The notes below the pieces were generated by a model, which ran no database searches, was not told the DNA's origin, and was given only the letters and a program-made list of their open reading frames with translations. From assembly GCA_018296165.2 (NCBI GenBank), contig JACKQL020000016.1, positions 558,001-622,000 of the forward strand: DNA of 64,000 bases, in the 5' to 3' direction. Origin of the DNA: Termitomyces sp. T153 (Eukaryota; Basidiomycota; Agaricomycetes; Agaricales; Lyophyllaceae). Position numbers and translations under genes: made by a program. Positions 12,380 to 24,098 of this stretch are shown here, one piece after another (the stretch's first letter is position 1; each line of letters opens with the position of its first letter).

Positions 12380-12643
12380 GTTGGTGGCTATCCGGTGCAC
12401 AGATGACCGTCTGAAATAGTATTCAGAGGAACGTTCAAACTTAAGCAACTAACAACCGAGCTTCCTCCATATTGATAATTGCATTATAGAATCATCGGTC
12501 ATACAGTGCAAGTCGTGGCCCGGACCGTTGCCAAGCCGGAACGAGACTTGCGGGAGCCGGAACAACATGAGGTAAATGCCAGACTTCAAAAGGACAAGAG
12601 ATCACTTTAAAAGGTCCCAATCTCACTTCGAATTTTGAAAGTC

Positions 12644-12980
12644 ATGTTGAGACGGATCCTCACCGCCATACTCACCTTCTCGCTTGCATCGAAAGCAGCC
12701 GTATGTTTCATGTTTATGTCTTGATTGACGACATCCTCAAAACTGCGTTTTAGACCATACCTCCGAGCGAGCATGTGTATACGGATATCAAAGTGTATCA
12801 TACTGTCATAGACGAATTTCCCTACTTAGTCGACAGAACTACAACGGTGGTGTGGACGTACGTTGTTCAATATCTTCTTATCAAGTACATCGCGAAACCC
12901 AAGCTATTCATTGCAGACAAGGCCCATCTGTCACTTCCAGCGCCCATCTACCGGCCCAGACTGATGCTGCAAATGCCTAA
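12644..12980 (+). CDS. Small secreted protein, 74 aa, three exons
   Basis: Exons 12644..12700, 12754..12857 and 12917..12980 join in phase through introns of 53 and 59 nt (GTATGT to TTTTAG, GTACGT to TTGCAG). The product starts with the signal peptide MLRRILTAILTFSLASKAA and continues as a short mature chain of about 55 residues rich in Thr, Val and Tyr, ending in a Ser/Thr/Ala tail. It has no cysteines, so it is not a typical disulfide-rich effector. It is divergent from the unknown gene at 11380-12379, with 264 bp between the two starts. A continuous frame through intron 2 gives a different tail; the spliced version is preferred because of the strong splice sites. The function is unknown. 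Confidence 0.6.
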
Positions 12981-14459
12981 ATAGAACGGGTCAGTCAGTC
13001 ATTCTCCCCCTCCCCGTGGTAGTGAACCTAACTTACCAAAATGAAGATTATTTGACGTAGGGCTCCGATATTAGTTGAATTAACACTTGTGGTCCTTTGA
13101 TTACGACACATGCAAATGTGTTTGTTTCGTCACAACTTGAGCTTGATCCAGTGATCAGATCAAGATTGCATGATGTCACGTCTGATGCCGATCGAATGTA
13201 AGGCAACTAAGTACCGTCGTGTCGCCGTAATTGCGCGCCGAGATATTATGCTCTTTTCACACTTGCTTGTGTTTCGCCCCACATACTTACGTCCTGTTGT
13301 TCCCTGCTTAGCGCGTTTTGCTTGGCAGACCTATCATACGCCTTTGGTAGTCTAGAGAGATGAGTTGCCTGAGCCACTTCTAGCTATCGATACCCAAGAC
13401 ACGCAACTATACTCTGGTACAATTAGCGAGGTATGGCTCCGATCTACTCCTTCTGCCTTGTTGTATCGAACGGATAAGACACCATCCTAGGTTATGCCGC
13501 AATTCAATCTGAATCTGTGTCAATCGATACTTTTTGATCATGCTTTCATATGCTTCCACACCGACAATGGCCCGTCACCGGACATCCATGACGAAGGGCG
13601 AGAAGTCCTATGAGCCTGTCATTCCGATAGTACATATGATATCGCATGTTATCCACGACCTTATCACGCAGTCTGTGCTCGACTTTATGGTTCAAGAGGA
13701 ATCAGAGTCGGCGCCCGAACATGAGACACTATCGCTTCGAATCTTCAAGTTCTGAGGCATGTCAGGATCAGTGCTTATCTGACCCCATGATCATGAGTCA
13801 CCAGGATCTCTGGAACAGGGGGGATCAGAAGAATGAACAATGTTATAGCAAAGGGAAATACAATGCGAAATTTGTCCAGGGTTAAGTTAATGAGCTCTTG
13901 ATGAGCTCACTTGTGATGCATGTGATGTCCCGTCAAATTTGATAATGAGCGGGAAATTACTGGCCATTTGAATGCTGTAACACTAGAATAGCTTCTATCT
14001 CAGCATGACCCTCCTATGCAACATAGGTAATACGATCCTGACTCTTTTACTCAGCTTTGACTCGCACTGTGTGTTGGAATTCGGCCACCGGTCCAAACAG
14101 TGATAGTGCCATCATAGACACTGATTGTATATGGCAAGCACCATGCTGCAAACAATGTTCCATTGTTCACATACTAGTATATATAATTCCTATCTATAGA
14201 CAGCCCCTCAGTCATTTCTACCACACTGCGGGTGAGTGAACACTTGTTAGCATACACCATCACACATCCTGATTGTATCTAGCATCAATATTCGGTCTTA
14301 CTAGGTACAGTCTAATAAAGTCATTTCTACCGGACTGAGATATTAATATTCAGTCTTACTAGTATCCTAGTCTGGACTTCCAACACTGTGTTCATATATG
14401 TCACATTGGCACTGCTTTCCATTTTTGTCCTGCCTTTATGTGTTCTCGAACAGTCACTG
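12981..14459. other. Intergenic stretch without supported genes
   Basis: Short open frames at 13534-13755 and 13646-13885 (plus) have no recognisable motif and no splice partners. A degenerate direct repeat built on TCAGTCTTACTAG / TCGGTCTTACTAG lies at about 14290-14375 and looks like an old transposon end. CpG content falls from about 13.9 kb onward, marking the transition from the host-gene island to repeat sequence. Confidence 0.4.
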
Positions 14460-17213
14460 CCATTGTCTAGGTCTGGAAGCAAGAGGTATCTTGAACTTCT
14501 TTAGAGGTGGAGCTGTTTGGTGATGGTGGTGGTACTTCCAGAGTTTTTCTGGGATGTGGCAGACATGTTTAAGTTGTTCCCCCAAGAGTTTGAGTTGGTC
14601 AGACTGTCATCCAAGTACACAAGAACATTATTCATGTTGTGGAGGAGGTCATCCACAAATACTGGAGGGTGGCAGGGAAGCTAGTCATTCCAAGGCATTG
14701 CTAGGTACTTGAAGGGGTCATGGTGGGTGTGGAGGGTGGTTTTCCATTCATGTTCTGGAGCAGTCTGGACATCATTGGAGCTAGAGCAGAAGGAGGTCTT
14801 GGCACTGCAGAGGTGTTAACAAAATTTCTGATCAGGGGAAGTGGATACTGCTTCTTTCGAGGACTTTGTTGAGTCCCTGGTAGTTGGGGCGCAGTCAGAG
14901 AGACCCATTTGTTTCTTTTTAGCAGCTGGGTTGTGATTCTGGCAGTGGGGACTGGGGTACATGTTGCCTTGCTGAGCATGTTGTGAGGTAGTGTTTTGAT
15001 GGTCCAGAGTCCAATTTTTGACAGGTTATAGATCTTGTCAAAGGGATGGGAGTGGCCTCCCTCAAGTTCAATTCTACAATGGGTGTGGAGGGGTGCTTTA
15101 CTCTTTCTTTGGAGAATGCATCAGCAAACTTATAGTACTCCAGAGAAAATACTTCTTATGGGGCTTGTTCCTCTGGTGTTCTGATGGGGTAGTCTCTGCA
15201 TGTAAGCATCCTCTGGCAAGAGTGGAGTGATTTGTAGTTGATAGGCAGGGGTTTAGTCTTGTGGATTGCATGTGGTGGGGACAGTGCTGATAGTTTTGGC
15301 ATTGGGGGTTTCCAGATTGGTGGGGTTGGGCATCAGAGTTGGGGTGGTGGGATCCAGAGTTGTGGTGCCAGGGTCCTGAGTTGTGTGGCGGAGCCTGGGG
15401 TTGCCTGGAATTGTGGGTTAGGGCACTACAGGTCTTTATATTGATTCTGCAAGATGTTGGGGGAAGCCTTGAAAGGGTGTCCAAGGGGATGGAGTGTGTC
15501 TTCTATGCAGAGAATCTCCAGATTGATGGTTGAGGGTTGGAGTGGTAGTGGGGCTTGGAGTTGTGATGGTGGAGTCTAGAGCTACGTAGAGTTGTTGGTT
15601 GTTTCTACATCAATTTGGCAGGGAAGCCTTCAAGGTGCATTCTGAGGGGACCAGGGCAGGGGCACATTTTCAGTTGTCAAGGTTTCTGGATCAAGGTAAC
15701 TGACTGTTGAGGTTGTGATGGTGGGGTCCAGAGTGGTGGTGGAGGAGTCTTTGCTTCCTTCAGAGAACATGTTAGCAAGTTCATGATACTCCAGGGGAAC
15801 TACTTCATATAGAATCTCTTTCTTCTGTCTTTTGTTTCAGTAGGGTAGTTCCTGTGCTTGGATGTTATTCTGGTCAGGACAGCATGATTTTTAGTTGACA
15901 GGCAGGAGTCCCATCTTGTAAAATGCATGTGGAGGGGACAGTGCCAATAATTTGGAAGCCAAGGGTTCTGGATCAATGGGGGCAGGTGTTGTAGTAGTGG
16001 TCACAGGGTCTGAAGTTGAGTAGGATGCCCAGAGCCATCTGGCATTGTTGGTCAGGGTACCACAGCTGCTACAGAGCTGCTGGAGTTGGGTCAGAGACAT
16101 TGGAGTCTTAGGGGACTGGAGGTAGAAGGAAAGGGGGTTGTGGGGGTTTATCCAAGCTTTGGAATTTCATGGCAGGGCTTTTCCAGTTGACTGTTGGGCA
16201 GGGTCAATGTCCTGGTGGCCAGAGTAGTCCTAGTTGACTCCAGAGGTTGGATTTGGGGGTTGGTTGATGGGGCACTGGTCTTGGAATCTTGAATCATTGT
16301 TGAGGAGGGAGGTGTTGTCAGGGAAGGGGGTGGTTCTAGTGAAGGCAGGGCTTGTGTCAGAGAGTTGAAGTCCTGGGGGTTGGTTGAGGGGGTTGCATAG
16401 AGTTCAAATTGTTGCTGGCAAAGGCTGGAGGCTTTGCTGTTGATGTTGATGGGAGGGGAACTATTGGAGAGTTGTCAAGCCAGATATTGGTGATGCATGG
16501 ACTTCAAACAGAGCTGTGAGGGGTCCAGGGGGATGTTAGTATTGTCTTTTGTGCCCTTGGTGGGAGGTGAGGTGTCAAAGGGGCTGGTCCAGAGTTGGGT
16601 GGTCACTCTGGTTGAGGAGAAGGGTGGGGTTGGGCCAGTAATTTTGGGGATGGTTGGTGGAGCCAGGAGAAGTTAGAAAGGAGGGGGTGGAAGTGTGTGG
16701 CTTCGGTGGCTAATAGTTGTTGCTGTCTGTTGGTGAGATGATAGTTGCTCCCAAGCAGCAAGTGATTACTTCTGGCAGGGGTAGGATTGCTGTTGAAGAA
16801 CTTGGGGAGGGTGAGGGTGGTGAGGCACCAGCAAAGTTGTTGATCAATTGAGCAATCATTGCTGGGGATTTGTTGATGAAATCATTGGTTGTGCCATGGT
16901 CAAATTGATTGGGAACAGAGCTGGCAGAGACAGGCAGAAAGGTCTGGAGGAGGGGGGTACATGGGGAGAGCAATGGGGGGTAAGCTGAGAGGGTGTCCAG
17001 AGAGAAAACTATTTTGTGAGAGTGTGACTGGGATGAAGGAGATGTTGGTGCCTCATCTGCAACTTAATGTGCCTTTGCAATCAGGGTGAGACAGAGCAAA
17101 GCATAGTGGGTTTCAAGTACTGGCCAACCATAGACATGGGTTAGATTTCCAGTGGAAGTATATGGGGTTAATTGCAGACATTGAGGATGGAGTAAGGTGG
17201 AGCCTTGCTATTA
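14460..17213 (-). mobile_element. CpG-depleted repeat, possible internal region of an LTR element
   Basis: This stretch is TG-rich on the plus strand with almost no CpG. It lies directly next to the LTR-like repeat at 17214-18289, on the side expected for the internal region of a minus-strand element. Minus-strand open fragments (for example 16973..16710, with DHGTTNDFINKSPAMIAQL) are Ser/Pro/Thr-rich and could be gag-like remnants. No reverse transcriptase or integrase motif was found, and no matching second LTR is seen to the left. Assignment as an internal region is inference from position. Confidence 0.3.
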
Positions 17214-18289
17214 TGTCAGGTTCTGCTGACCATGGGGGCTCAGCTTAAATGGGCAAGTCCTTACTAGGTAGATGCAATGTCTTGTGCTTATAACCTAGTG
17301 CTCTAGGGTGGTCTGGACTTCAGATACTTGCAAGGATAAGTCAAGGAAGCAGTCTGAGAAAGTCCAGAGTGGCCCAAGGAAGTCTAAGACTAGGTATAAT
17401 AGAGCTTGGGTTTGGAAGTGCATTAGGGACAAGTCCATAGGCAAATATACAGATTCTGGGGCAAGCAGAGGCTATGCAAGTGATGGGAGTGGAGCCAGAG
17501 TTTGATGGGGGATCAGTTAAGGGTGATGAGTTTTGGGGCCAAGCATAGCACAAGGTCCAGAGTTAACTTATGAATGTTGGATGGTCATGATGTGTGCATG
17601 GAGTTTGTAGTGACATTAGAGTTGAAAGGAACTTAGGAATGGTAAAGGAAACAGAGATACACAAGGTGAGATGGAGTCAAGAAAAGACAGAGACAAGAAT
17701 GAAATAGAATTGAGATGAGAGACACAAGACTAGGGACAGAAACAGAGAAGAAATGTGACAAGTAACCATGGGTAATTCAATATCAAGCCTAGAGTATGGG
17801 ATGCTACTCTATGACTTATATACTAGCTACTAGAACTCTTCCAGGGATAGCAGGTCTAATGGCAGGGCTTGTCAGGGCCACACAGAGCTGATGGTTGTCA
17901 GTTATGATTAGTTGGCAGGCCATGGTGATATACTGATGGGATCAGATGGGAACATGGGCTGCCCCAGGGTCATTGTGATGTTCTGGACTGGGTTGGGTGA
18001 GCTGTGGTGACAACTCAGTGATGTATGCTGGGGTCAGGGACAGTGCTGTGGGGGGGCAGGTTCCAGGGGCTCAGGAGGGGAAGGGGAAGTGTTGGGGCCT
18101 GCAGGGAACACATTGGGGTCAGCCAGAGGGCCATCAGGGTTTGCCAGAGAAGTGTTGGATTTAGCCAGGGTGGGTGCTGTGGATGTACAAAGGTTGGGTG
18201 AGTTGAGGAAGTGTTGGTGGGGGGGGGGAACTCTGGGGAAGTGGGGTGGCTTAGGAAGGGGTCTGGAGGTCTGGGAGTGGGTTGTGACA
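17214..18289 (-). repeat. LTR-like repeat, minus orientation, relative of the solo LTR at 27890-28930
   Basis: Read on the minus strand, this about 1.08 kb unit begins TGTCACAACCCACTCCCAG and ends CAGCAGAACCTGACA, with the TG...CA ends of an LTR. It aligns along its whole length with 27890-28930 in the opposite orientation. A shared TATATAA box followed by CATAGAGTAGCAT lies near the middle (about 17800-17825 here). It contains almost no CpG. No target-site duplication was found around it, so it is either attached to the internal-like sequence on its left or an old solo copy. Confidence 0.6.
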
Positions 18290-18796
18290 AATGTGATACT
18301 CCACTCAATATATTCTTTTGATGTCCTGTAATTTTAAGACACCTGACATCTTGACCTAGTAAGTTACCAGATAAGTTACTCCCCTTGGAGTGTTTGACAC
18401 AACCCTAGCCTAAGGGCCTATACCACATGTGACCAAGTCACATGACCATTGTGTTATGTGGAAATCAAGAAATCATGTTGAACACATGGTGTCAAAAAGT
18501 GAGGACATCATCAAACAAATGGGAGATGTTCACTCACATTATTCAACAGACAGTCTTATCTTTTGGCTGTTTTCTGCATCAACACTTAACTACATCAATG
18601 TACACTCTTTCTAAGCCAAAGCTTGTATAAAAATTTACCAAGAAATTTTGTTTCAATTAGTCTTCAGTACAATCTGCTGACATGTGAGGCATTTTTTTTT
18701 ATAAATTTCTTTTGCAAAATATATGCTAGCTAGTCTCATTCAAAGTTTGCAATAATATATTATCCTGCATCTCCTCAATAGCATGGATGAAGTGGC
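18290..18796. other. AT-rich spacer, no gene seen
   Basis: Short open frames only. There is a T-run and an A-rich segment at about 18690-18760. Nothing is recognisable as coding or as a known repeat in this window. Confidence 0.4.
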
Positions 18797-19033
18797 TCAT
18801 ATTGTTAAGGATTTCAGGATTAACACCTTGATTTCCAGCTTGTTGTGCACCTCCATATTCTGCGGAATAATTCTCGTCATCTGGCAAATATCATAGATAG
18901 CTGAGACCCCCGTGAGGAGGGGATCGATCGATCGGTAGCTCTCGATGTTAGTGAGCGGCACATATGTACCAACAACTTCTACGCGCGTGCCATATGAGGC
19001 TGAGTTGAGGACAGGTATACTGATATATATCAT
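18797..19033 (-). CDS. Open frame with one hydrophobic segment, possible exon of a membrane protein
   Basis: The frame is open from a TGA near 19123 down to 18797. It encodes a hydrophobic segment (FPIFSLLGICMIYISIPVL), then a polar stretch ending in MTRIIPQNMEVHNKLEIKV. The ATG at 19033 lies inside the hydrophobic segment, so the real start is probably in an upstream exon that I could not identify. It lies 230 bp beyond the stop of the terpene cyclase on the same strand and has CpG-containing codons. I do not recognise a family. It may be a fragment. Confidence 0.3.
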   Translation of the reverse strand: MIYISIPVLNSASYGTRVEVVGTYVPLTNIESYRSIDPLLTGVSAIYDICQMTRIIPQNMEVHNKLEIKVLILKSLTI

Positions 19034-19262
19034 ACAAATTCCTAGCAGAGAGAAAATTGGAAAGGTAACTGACTTGGGTAGAGGACTCCAGCCGTAGCTG
19101 TTATGTTTTGCTTTCCATCATCTCAAAAGCAGGGTCAATATTATCCCGTTCCTCCGCTATCTGAGGAATTTTCGGAGCACCCCGATCAGGCCAAGATCGT
19201 ATATGGCCAAAACCTCCCTGATTGTGGGGAAGAGCATTTTGAATACATCTGTTCGTTTCTGA

Positions 19263-21015
19263 CTATTCCTTGCGCAATGATTGGACCCGTTCAATAGCCC
19301 AAATAGCGAGGGCAGTGGTTACGCCATCATTCTTCGCCATGATCGGAGACATTCCCCATCTCCAAAACCAACTATCATCCCATGAACCATCCTCGCACTG
19401 CATTGATAGAAGATTCTTCAAAGCACCTTCATCTATAACGCCTGCTACCGTTGCAGCAATCATTCGAGCAGAAAGAGAAAGGGAATCCCCTTTGACGCCA
19501 AAACGTTCTATAACCCGTTCTTTGAATATCGATCCGAGACGTCGACGAACTTCCGCAGAATTTTGGAGGAGGCGGGACAGGAAGAACAAGAATACGTCGG
19601 CCCCAATATAATAGGTTGTCCCTGAGATGTACGCGCGATGTATAAGAACTTGTTCGACCCAGTCAAGTGTCTCGGGAAGTTCATGACCTCTCCCATTTTC
19701 GCAAAAGAGGTTCAACACATTGATACAGACTACTGGATCTATATAAGAGGTTGTAAGTCAGTAACAACCATCAATCAGCTCAATTTGTAGAGGCAAGTCT
19801 TACCAATGCGAGGACGGGAATGGTCAAAATATACTTGAATGATCCCATCGGAGTCCCGATACTCGAGCATTTCATCCATAATCTTATGTTTTGTGCCCGC
19901 ATCAACATGGTCCGTGACGGTAAGGCCGATAGCGGTTGTATCGAGGTCATTCCTATTGGAAATGTCACATTCAGGTTTTCTGCAACCGTAAAATTAAACT
20001 CACGGATAGACTTCAGTTGTGAACAACGTGCCATCCGGGAAAACATTGAATTGTCCAGGAGACTTGACATAATCGACAAGAGAGCTTTTTCAACTATATC
20101 AACAATTCCGATCCTATGAAAATCAGAAGCATCATGACTTACTCATCGCCTGTAGCTAGGAGGATCACAAGTTGAGAATAGTCCTGATATAAATCATCAG
20201 TTAGATGTGGCATTTGAAGAACGTAATACTCAAGAAACAGACATCCATAAATTCAATGCCATTCGAGGTCACGGTCTTCAGATTCTTCTTGTGTGAGGTT
20301 AAAAATCTCTTTCCACGCAGAACAGGATCGTAGCAAAGATTCTTGAGGTCTTTGATAACTTTTGACTCGTTGTCAAAAATAATACCATGCATTCCAAAGG
20401 ATCGAGCTGTCAAGACATTCTCCAGCTTGTCATCAACAAAAATGGTGCACGAAGGATCAATCCCAGTCCTCTCGATAACATGCTTGAAGAAACCGAGATT
20501 CGGTTTACGTTGGTGGGCAGAAGCACTGAGAATAGACTTCTAGTTAAGCAGCGTCCAACATAGATAGAGTCGAAGGAGGAAACATACGATGTGAATACGT
20601 GATCAAAAAGTGCCCACTGTGATGGGGTCGCCTTTCTTTCCAAAATCTCCAAGTAGGGTGCTGATATGTTGGACATAGCATAAATCAAGAGGCCGGCTTC
20701 CTTGAGTTCCTGAATAACGCCCAGCATTTTCTTGTTGCTCTGCAAAGAGTCCTGCGCAACTTGCAAGGTGTTCTTCAATGCAGCAGGATCGACTAGAAAA
20801 TCCCTTGCAACCAGGGAGTATACCTCGGCTTCGTTAATATTGCCCTTTTCATACTCGAACCAGTGAGAAGAAGACAGAATCCTACGAAGCAGTTTTTCTG
20901 GAAGAGGAGGGTTTGAAGAGAGAGACCAAGTGAAGAGCACGTCACCGAGATCAAATATGATGGCAGTATAGAGGTTGGAGTGAGAAGAAGTATTGTCAAT
21001 ATCAGTGGGCGTCAT
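19263..21015 (-). CDS. HAD-like / class II terpene cyclase fusion, AstC-like drimane-type family (485 aa)
   Basis: Six exons (21015..20588, 20525..20243, 20183..20143, 20084..20004, 19952..19804, 19738..19263) join in phase. Residues about 17-190 are a HAD phosphatase domain: motif I IIFDLGDVLF (Asp22), motif II Ser115, Lys150 in QRKP, motif IV FVDD at 172-175. Residues about 210-485 are the cyclase part, with the class II acid motif DLDTT at 280-284, then QVYFDHSRPRIDP, GRGHELPETLDWV and a QW-like QCEDGSW at 441-447. In the fungal family that includes AstC, the cyclase part protonates and cyclises farnesyl diphosphate to a drimane and HAD activity removes phosphate. Motif I has Gly24 where many HAD phosphatases have a second Asp, so phosphatase activity is uncertain. 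The product is not predictable from sequence. No lesion was seen. A 40-codon upstream extension in frame was rejected for lack of domain similarity. Confidence 0.92.
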
Positions 21016-21824
21016 TTTTTCGTTGGATTGTATCCATCTTTCGGATTTAAATACACATGCTTCTTCATTCCAACCGTCTCCTGATGCACAACTGAATATT
21101 CCTCGCCTAATTTGGCATCTTCCTGAGTTCCACAAAGAGGCCCGTCACAAGCCACCCACCTTGTTCCCCGAAACTACACCCAACATCCAATGTTTTACTC
21201 GAGTTATTTGCGACGTGACCGCGCCTTAAATCCACCACACAAAGGTCTGCGGGGAGAGTTCTAACAACAATGATTTCATGGAGAACGACACAGTATACTG
21301 ACTACCAGTACTTACTATCAGAGTGGAGTCACTACTTTACCCCCGCCTCCTAGCCCTGTATTATGGCTTGCCGACGGTATAAACGGAGTTCATTCATTCA
21401 TTCATTCATTCCTTAGTTCCACCTTCCTGCAATAATGCACCTTTATTTCGGACTGTCTTTGAGAATGCTGTGATGCTGTTAGTCCGGAACTAGGCCAGGC
21501 ACGTTGCGGCTGTCAGCAGCATTGATTAAAGGGGTGGTCACGTGTTAAATATGTCATATCCAGCGAGGGTCCGCTTGGTAATAGTGCTGGTGGCATAAAT
21601 AAAAATAATAAAATAAAATCGCGAAAAGGAAGGGGAGGAGGAGAGGGGGAGGAAAGAGAAAGATCTCTCAACTCACCTCTATTGCTACTAGTCCTCAGTC
21701 AAACCGTGACATGGTATGAACGGGAACTGCCCTGTACTAAATGAGTCTAAAATTCCTTTTTCGCTTGCCATCCTTGCGGATTCTGTCGGTCGACGCTAGC
21801 AACCAGCTGCCAGCCAGCTGTCAT
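21016..21824. other. Upstream region of the cyclase gene and simple-repeat tract
   Basis: Positions 21390-21414 hold a run of (TTCA)n repeats preceded by ACGGAGT. On the minus strand this reads GAATGAATGAAT, a kind of tail seen at the 3' end of some fungal LINE elements, so it may mark the end of an old minus-strand LINE. An A-rich segment at 21596-21630 follows. No gene was found. Confidence 0.35.
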
Positions 21825-22640
21825 TCACATGAAATAGTCAAATACTGTCGTGTGTCGGGAGATGAAATTTTTAGCCAATTTTTTTTGTTGCTCTGTCCCC
21901 TGGGCAAAGGCTCCACGTAGCTGCCTTACGTTGACGTCTAGAGAATTTGACGATGTCATCAGTGTACTGTCGTCGATATACATACTAAGCGTTGTGTCTG
22001 TTGGTTGGCTACCCCTTGATATTGGCCGTTCTGAGTTGACTGGCCTCGACTGTCTCGCTTCCATCAGTTCGAGGAGTCCACTACCATAGACTATTGATAA
22101 TATTGGCGGGACTGGTGAACCCTGTGGGATACCACTTTTTACCGGTTTCATGCTGCTACGGATTCAAGAGGCAAACCGCCGCCTGCCTGTTGCTCAGAAA
22201 GGTTGCCACCCATTTGACTATGGGTAGTGGGATGCCTTTCCTTCGTAGTTCTCGGAGCAGTCTTGCATGATTGACGTTATCGAAGGATCCTGAGATATCA
22301 AACGTTAGCACTGATGTTACTGTACCACAGTTCCTAGCCGCCTGTATGTCTGCAATGTGAGTCATTAAAGCATTGTTTGTCAAGCTGCATGGCCGACCCC
22401 TGAACTGGGTGAGGGGGACAAGGTCCCCCTTTCTGACCATGTAGCTTATCCTTCTAGCCATGATTCCCTCCAGAACTTTGCCTAGGCATTCCAGTAGCTG
22501 TATGAGCCTGGAGGCTTTGGGCTCCAAATAGTCTGGTTTGTTTGGTTTCCTTAGTGCCACTGCTACTGCTCTGCATCAGGGTCTTGGGTGGTATCCCGTG
22601 TCTAAACAATGGTGTAAAAGTGCAAATATTATGTCACCCT
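21825..22640 (-). pseudogene. LINE (Tad-like) reverse transcriptase fragment
   Basis: Two minus-strand frames, 22560..22156 and 22151..21825, together cover the core of a non-LTR reverse transcriptase. Visible motifs are the priming-region RKPNKPDY, QFRGRPCS, the first catalytic block FDISGSFDNVNH, GIPQGSP and the catalytic MYIDD. A frameshift with a stop at about 22150 separates the frames, and a stop (PRP-TGA-CRA) lies upstream at about 22578. The endonuclease part and the 5' end are missing; homology fades at about 22690, where the left 83-bp repeat of the Ngaro element begins. CpG is retained better than in the gypsy copies. Confidence 0.8.
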
Positions 22641-22678
22641 TTGATTACCATGCCCAGCATACAGTATTGAACAGTTGT

Positions 22679-22761
22679 TGACATAGCCTTCAAACCTCTC
22701 AGCAATATAAATTTATTTATGATCTAGTATGTCAGAAAAATGCTGGAAACTGGATCAGATG
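22679..22761 (+). repeat. Left 83-bp direct repeat flanking the Ngaro element
   Basis: This segment (TGACATAGCCTTCAAACC ... GGATCAGATG) recurs at 27524-27606 with one mismatch. The pair brackets the Ngaro element exactly: repeat A1 starts within its last bases, and the other copy begins just after repeat B2. Confidence 0.85.
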
Positions 22762-23069
22762 AATCGATCAAAAGCCTTTGATCGAGGTCTATGTAAGCGA
22801 CTCGACCCTCGATCGACCCTCGACGCATCGCGTCGCACCCCTTTGGCCATATCACACTTGCTTTGTCGCTCGTCGACAATGGCCTCATTGTCTTCTTTCT
22901 ACCATTGTGTGGACATCGTATATTAGTTCTAGCTACACTTAACTTTCTCTCGTCCTGCTTCCTTTCCTTACTCACACAGAGCTCATCAGGTCTGTCTTAG
23001 TCCACGTCCTGCTTCCTTTCCTTACTCATACAGAGCTCGTCAGTCCTTTGGACTCGGCTTTTTGATTCT
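22757..23069 (+). repeat. Ngaro split repeat A1
   Basis: This matches A2 at 27058-27370 over 313 bp; differences are largely CG versus TG/CA. It contains an internal near-duplication of about 50 bp built on GTCCTGCTTCCTTTCCTTAC. Confidence 0.85.
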
Positions 23070-23234
23070 GCAGGACACCTTTTTTTTTTTCAGGCAGGCA
23101 CTACGCATAGTTCGGGTCGTCCTCGTCTCCCAAACGGTCGGTTTGCCCCAGCAAACTACCGCTCATCCCCACCTCTCTTATCGCCGTCATCACCTCTCAC
23201 ATCCCTCACGCCTTCTCCTTCGTCACCAACCTTC

Positions 23235-24089
23235 ATGCCTGACGACAACCAGCCAGGGTCTAGCCCCGAACCCATGGAGTCACAGCCACAGAGCAGCGAT
23301 GCTGCGCTAGCGGGCATGATGACAATGTTTCGTGCTTTTGCCGCTCTGGCTAACCAATCGCCTGGCCTCACATCGTCTCTCACTGGCGGAACACAACCGA
23401 TCCCCCACGCAGCTTTCCCAGCATTCATGTCAACAGACCAGGCTTCCGCTGGTAAGTCATTACCAGCCCTTTTTCCTGCCATCGAAGCAAGTATGCTGCT
23501 GGACATTGCCCACCATGAGTTCCGCCCCATGGACCTATGCAAGCTCAATCCCACATCTAAGTTCCGGCGCGCCGAGATGGAGTGCACTGACACAAACGGT
23601 CCCCGGATTACCGGCACAAAAGATTATCCATCCTTCCACGCCCTGCTCATACCTCTCTCCACATACTTCTCAGTGCTCCAACCTTTTGCGGCCTCTTCTG
23701 GTGATGCTAATGCTACGTTTGTAATTGGCCATGGGGCAGCAAGGTACCTGTCACATCTTGCAAGCCTCAATCAAAAGTACGAATGGGCGGCAGTATTGCA
23801 GTACCATATTCACTTCCACCTCAACCGCCGCCAAGAGATGCTTGCAGGTTCTTACACTGGCTGGGCCAGGCCAGATGACTTGCTCCTGACAGAATTCTGC
23901 CTGGGCAATGCAAGGGCACTGGCTGCATCACGCAAAACTGTGGGAAAGCGCGAGCGTGACATTAGCACAGAAACCTGTTTTGCTTTCAATAAAGGCACTT
24001 GCAGTACATCTCCTTGCCCTGACGGCCGCATCCATAAGTGCCGCAGATGCAGCAAAGACCACTCTGAGAAGGACTGCAAGAAGGCCTGA
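23235..24089 (+). CDS. Ngaro ORF1, gag-like protein with cysteine-rich tail
   Basis: This 284-aa open frame lies between repeat A1 and the reverse transcriptase. The N-terminal half is Pro/Ser-rich. The centre has a helical region (AVLQYHIHFHLNRRQEML). The C-terminus carries a Cys/His cluster (CFAFNKGTCSTSPCPD, then HKCRRCSKDHSEKDC) that fits a nucleic-acid-binding zinc finger. By position and composition it is the gag-like protein that packages the element RNA. Its stop lies 9 nt before the first ATG of the RT frame. The ATG chosen is the first in the frame. It is intact. Confidence 0.75.
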   Translation: MPDDNQPGSSPEPMESQPQSSDAALAGMMTMFRAFAALANQSPGLTSSLTGGTQPIPHAAFPAFMSTDQASAGKSLPALFPAIEASMLLDIAHHEFRPMDLCKLNPTSKFRRAEMECTDTNGPRITGTKDYPSFHALLIPLSTYFSVLQPFAASSGDANATFVIGHGAARYLSHLASLNQKYEWAAVLQYHIHFHLNRRQEMLAGSYTGWARPDDLLLTEFCLGNARALAASRKTVGKRERDISTETCFAFNKGTCSTSPCPDGRIHKCRRCSKDHSEKDCKKA

Positions 24090-24098
24090 GGTCATGCT

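Noticed and set aside
16710..18308. Pro/Ser-rich frames as secreted or mucin-like proteins
   Set aside because: They lie in CpG-depleted LTR-type repeat, and their composition follows the biased base content.
20999..21135. N-terminal 40-residue extension of the cyclase from the ATG at 21135
   Set aside because: The extra residues have no family resemblance, and the HAD domain starts normally from the ATG at 21015.
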